Source: Leptospira biflexa serovar Patoc strain 'Patoc 1 (Paris)'
GTDB lineage: Bacteria > Spirochaetota > Leptospiria > Leptospirales > Leptospiraceae
Assembly (NCBI RefSeq): GCF_000017685.1
Contig: NC_010843.1
Coordinates: 1-64,000, forward strand
Direction: 5' to 3'
DNA length: 64,000 nt
Part shown: piece after piece, positions 61,207 to 64,000 of the stretch
How positions within the stretch are numbered: position 1 is the first letter of the stretch
How the letters are laid out: the number at the start of each line of letters is the position of its first letter
Made by a program: the position numbers and the translations under genes
The notes under the pieces: generated by a model
What the model was told of the DNA's origin: nothing
The model's database searches: none
The model's input: the letters and a program-made list of their open reading frames with translations, nothing else

Positions 61207-62649
61207 TTACGCTTCTACTTCCGATGTGAGGAATTGGTGCACTTGGTCGGCGCATTTACGTCCTTCCGAAATCGCCCAAACAATGAGGGATTGTCCTCGT
61301 CTGACGTCACCACAAGCATAGACTTTGGGAACGGTGGTCGCAAATGATCCTGCTTTTGTTCCAAATTCGGCTTTCACATTCCCACGACCATCCAGCTCTA
61401 AACCTTCTTTTTGTAGGTCAGCAAGTAATCCCTCTTTGACAGGGTTCACAAATCCCATCGCTAAAAAGACAAGATCAGCAGGCCATTCAAATTCGGTCCC
61501 AGGAACAGGGATGAACTTTCCATTTTCTTCTTTCACTTCGGAACCATAAATCGCAGTGACTTCGCCTTTGTCATTGGACTTAAATCCCATTGTGGAAACG
61601 GCCCATTTGCGACTCACACCTTCTTCATGGGAGGTGGAAGTGCGAAGCATCTTAGGATACAAAGGCCAAGGAGTGGACTTGTCGCGGTCTTTTGGAGGTT
61701 CAGGAAAAAGTTCAATTTGAGTGACGGATTTGGCGCCGTGTCTATTGGAAGTTCCCACACAATCTGATCCCGTATCTCCACCACCAATCACGATAACATG
61801 TTTGTCTTTTGCATTGATGATTTCAATCGCATCACCTGCCACGTGTTTGTTGTTCTTAGTTAAGAACTCCATCGCAAAATGGACACCTTTGTGGTTACGG
61901 CCTTCTACTGGTAAGTCTCTTGGAACTTCCGATCCACAGGCAAGAACCACTGCATCAAAATCAGCTAAAAGTTGTTTGGCGGTGATATCAACGCCCACAT
62001 TGACATTGGTTTTAAAGGTCACACCTTCCGCTTCCATTTGTTTCATACGGCGGTCGATATGTCTTTTTTCCATTTTAAAATCAGGGATTCCGTAACGGAG
62101 TAGGCCACCGATTCGATCATTTTTTTCAAAGATAGTAACCGTGTGACCTGCACGAGCTAACTGCTGTCCTGCGGCAAGACCTGCAGGTCCTGATCCGACA
62201 ACAGCCACTTTTTTCCCTGATTTGGAAGCAGGTGTTTGTGGGATGACCCATCCTTCTTCCCAAGCACGGTCAATGATGGTTCGTTCAATGGATTTAATGG
62301 ATACAGGTGGTTCAATGATCCCAAGGGTACAAGCGGACTCACAAGGAGCAGGGCATAACCTTCCTGTAAACTCGGGGAAGTTATTCGTTTTGGATAAATT
62401 TTCCCAAGCCTCTTTCCATCGACCTCGGTAGACAAAGTCATTGAATTCTGGGATGAGGTTGTCGACAGGGCAACCAGTATCGCCATGGCAAAACGGAATC
62501 CCGCAGTCCATACAACGAGCCCCTTGGTCTTTGGCAACAGCCTCAGGGAAAGGTTTTTCAAACTCTTTGTAGTTTTTGACCCTTTCCTTCGGTTCAATCT
62601 TTTGAAGGTATTCTTTTTTAAATTCTAAAAATCCTGTTGGTTTACCCAC
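61207..62649 (-). CDS. gltD: Glutamate synthase small subunit
   Basis: NADPH-binding subunit of GOGAT, moving electrons to GltB. Seen: N-terminal cysteine-rich cluster region CMDCGIPFC and [16 protein letters not shown] motif [19 protein letters not shown], and NADPH motif [20 protein letters not shown]. 480 residues fits. It overlaps gltB by 8 bases; together they make glutamate from glutamine and 2-oxoglutarate. Confidence 0.95.
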   Translation of the reverse strand: MGKPTGFLEFKKEYLQKIEPKERVKNYKEFEKPFPEAVAKDQGARCMDCGIPFCHGDTGCPVDNLIPEFNDFVYRGRWKEAWENLSKTNNFPEFTGRLCPAPCESACTLGIIEPPVSIKSIERTIIDRAWEEGWVIPQTPASKSGKKVAVVGSGPAGLAAGQQLARAGHTVTIFEKNDRIGGLLRYGIPDFKMEKRHIDRRMKQMEAEGVTFKTNVNVGVDITAKQLLADFDAVVLACGSEVPRDLPVEGRNHKGVHFAMEFLTKNNKHVAGDAIEIINAKDKHVIVIGGGDTGSDCVGTSNRHGAKSVTQIELFPEPPKDRDKSTPWPLYPKMLRTSTSHEEGVSRKWAVSTMGFKSNDKGEVTAIYGSEVKEENGKFIPVPGTEFEWPADLVFLAMGFVNPVKEGLLADLQKEGLELDGRGNVKAEFGTKAGSFATTVPKVYACGDVRRGQSLIVWAISEGRKCADQVHQFLTSEVEA

Positions 62650-64000
62650 GAGCTGTTACCCCCTCTTTATTTTGTTTTCCCGATCCATTTTCAGAAGCCA
62701 TTTTTTCTAGGGCTTTTTTATAATCTCTCGGAATCACCTTGATCATTTGTTTTACGACTTCATCCCATTGGTTTAGAACTTCTTCTGCACGTTTGGAACC
62801 TGTATATTTTTTATGGTCTTCCACCATTTTTTTGATTTCTGCAATTTCTGCTGCATCAGTTAACGGATCTAAGTCGACCATCTCTTTGTTGATGAGAGAT
62901 TCTTTGTTTTTCTTTGGATCCCAAAGGTAGGCAATCCCACCAGACATACCCGCAGCAAAGTTACGACCAATCTCACCAAGGATGATCACTCGTCCCCCGG
63001 TCATGTATTCACAACCATGGTCACCTGTTCCTTCCACAATGACATGAGCGCCTGAGTTTCTCACACAGAAACGTTCTCCCGCCATTCCATTCACATAGGC
63101 ATGTCCGCCAGTGGCACCGATAAAACAAGTGTTACCGATCACGATATTTTCTTCTGCTTTGTAAGGAGCTGACTTTGGAGTTTGGAAGATAAGTTTTCCA
63201 CCACAAAGTCCTTTTCCTACATAATCGTTTCCTTCACCCACTAGGCGTAGTGTCATCCCTTTGGTAACAAAGGCACCAAACGACTGTCCTGCGGTCCCTG
63301 TGAATTCGATGTCGATGGTGTCTTCAGCGAGTCCATCCACACCATATTTTTTAGTGACTTCGTGGCTAAGCATTGTCCCGACAGATCGGTTTAGGTTCAC
63401 AATGGTAGTTTGGATTTTTACAGGTTGTTTGTGGTCAATCGCCGCAAGGGATTTGCGAATCAGTTCGTTATCAATCTGTTCATCCAAGTGGTGGTTTTGT
63501 TCTTTGGCACGATAGAGCCCTGTTGGGAAAACAGGGTTTGGCCTATGGAGCACCTTACTAAAATCAAGCCCACGAGCCTTCCAATGGTGGTGCGGTCGTT
63601 TGAATTTGATTTTTTCCACTTGGCCAATCATTTCTTCAAATGTCCTGAAACCAAGTTTTGCCATGATCTCACGCACTTCTTCTGCGACAAAGGTCATAAA
63701 GTTCACAACGTGCTCAGGTTTTCCTGTGAACTTACTTCTTAAGAATTCATCTTGGGTGGCAACACCCACTGGGCAAGTATTCAGATGGCATTTCCGCATC
63801 ATGATACAACCCACTGACACAAGTGCCGATGTGGAAAATCCAAATTCTTCGGCACCAAGTAGGGCTCCGACAACCACATCTTTTCCAGTGAGGAGTTTTC
63901 CATCCACTGCAAGGTACACACGATCACGTAAGCCGTTTGCAACCAGTGTTTGGTGGGTTTCGGAAAGTCCTAGTTCCCAAGGAGTTCCTGCATGGTGGAT
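62642..64000 (-). CDS. gltB: Glutamate synthase large subunit, 3' part
   Basis: C-terminal portion of GltB; the frame continues past the window edge (the bases 63920-64000 stay open and read [20 protein letters not shown]). Seen: the 3Fe-4S cluster motif [13 protein letters not shown], and the C-terminal beta-helix domain with repeated G-x-x-G turns such as [11 protein letters not shown] and [20 protein letters not shown]. About 450 of roughly 1,500 residues are seen. Confidence 0.93.
   Translation of the reverse strand: MHHAGTPWELGLSETHQTLVANGLRDRVYLAVDGKLLTGKDVVVGALLGAEEFGFSTSALVSVGCIMMRKCHLNTCPVGVATQDEFLRSKFTGKPEHVVNFMTFVAEEVREIMAKLGFRTFEEMIGQVEKIKFKRPHHHWKARGLDFSKVLHRPNPVFPTGLYRAKEQNHHLDEQIDNELIRKSLAAIDHKQPVKIQTTIVNLNRSVGTMLSHEVTKKYGVDGLAEDTIDIEFTGTAGQSFGAFVTKGMTLRLVGEGNDYVGKGLCGGKLIFQTPKSAPYKAEENIVIGNTCFIGATGGHAYVNGMAGERFCVRNSGAHVIVEGTGDHGCEYMTGGRVIILGEIGRNFAAGMSGGIAYLWDPKKNKESLINKEMVDLDPLTDAAEIAEIKKMVEDHKKYTGSKRAEEVLNQWDEVVKQMIKVIPRDYKKALEKMASENGSGKQNKEGVTARG

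Overview
The window looks like a chromosome segment of a Leptospira, most likely of the saprophytic (L. biflexa-like) group. This rests on gene content and recall of family sequences; no database was searched. The DNA is AT-rich. It combines a batA/batB-TPR/batD aerotolerance operon linked to htpG, futalosine-pathway menaquinone synthesis (mqnD), a cbb3 oxidase, an ethylmalonyl-CoA-mutase-type enzyme with MeaB, many small lipoproteins, and parA-parB-rep genes.

Layout. (1) 1-2925: parA, parB and a winged-helix replication-initiator-like gene, separated by about 340 bases of repeats and hairpins; this looks like the core of a replicon. (2) 2976-5486: a protein with two discoidin-like domains and eight 32-residue tail-fibre-type repeats. 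(3) 5472-8360: mqnD, a polytopic membrane protein and a helical-repeat protein with a Lys-rich tail. (4) 8344-22059, all on the minus strand with almost no gaps: hydrolase, thioesterase, YwqK/MORN-like lipoprotein, MoxR, DUF58, a BatD/DUF4381-like membrane protein, BatA, BatB-TPR, BatD, HtpG and a substrate-binding-protein/PAS/histidine-kinase fusion. (5) 22146-26305: small exported proteins, type II NADH dehydrogenase, low-molecular-weight phosphatase, YgjP-like metallopeptidase and an exported, possibly outer-membrane, protein. (6) 26419-29372: a second parA-parB pair flanked and invaded by two near-identical palindromes (candidate parS), followed by a DUF1569 protein and a flavin reductase. 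(7) 29323-36017: acyltransferase, cyclic-nucleotide-binding protein, ATPase-HDOD fusion, NAD-kinase-like/STAS fusion and an HU-family protein. (8) 36088-41354: a five-gene lipid cluster (alkyl-DHAP-synthase-like, TetR, lipid kinase, GlpD, thioesterase). (9) 41380-44498: meaB and an ethylmalonyl-CoA-type mutase. (10) 44600-51868: membrane protein, lytic transglycosylase, response regulator, aspartase, small exported proteins, and a Spy-like/ECF sigma/small membrane protein operon. (11) 51886-59836: the cbb3 oxidase operon ccoN-O-Q-P-G-H-I-S plus a TauE/SafE-like membrane protein, including a 49-residue ccoQ. (12) 60025-64000: a DUF5683-like membrane protein, gltD and the 3' part of gltB, which runs off the window.

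The points most worth a second look are the candidate parS pair around the second parAB, the structured rep leader, the NAD-kinase-like/STAS fusion with an altered GGDGT motif, the ether-lipid-type cluster, the Spy/ECF module with a candidate self-controlled promoter, and FNR-like boxes near the oxidase genes. No rRNA, tRNA, CRISPR array or intact insertion sequence was recognised. All gene-free stretches are shorter than about 350 bases.
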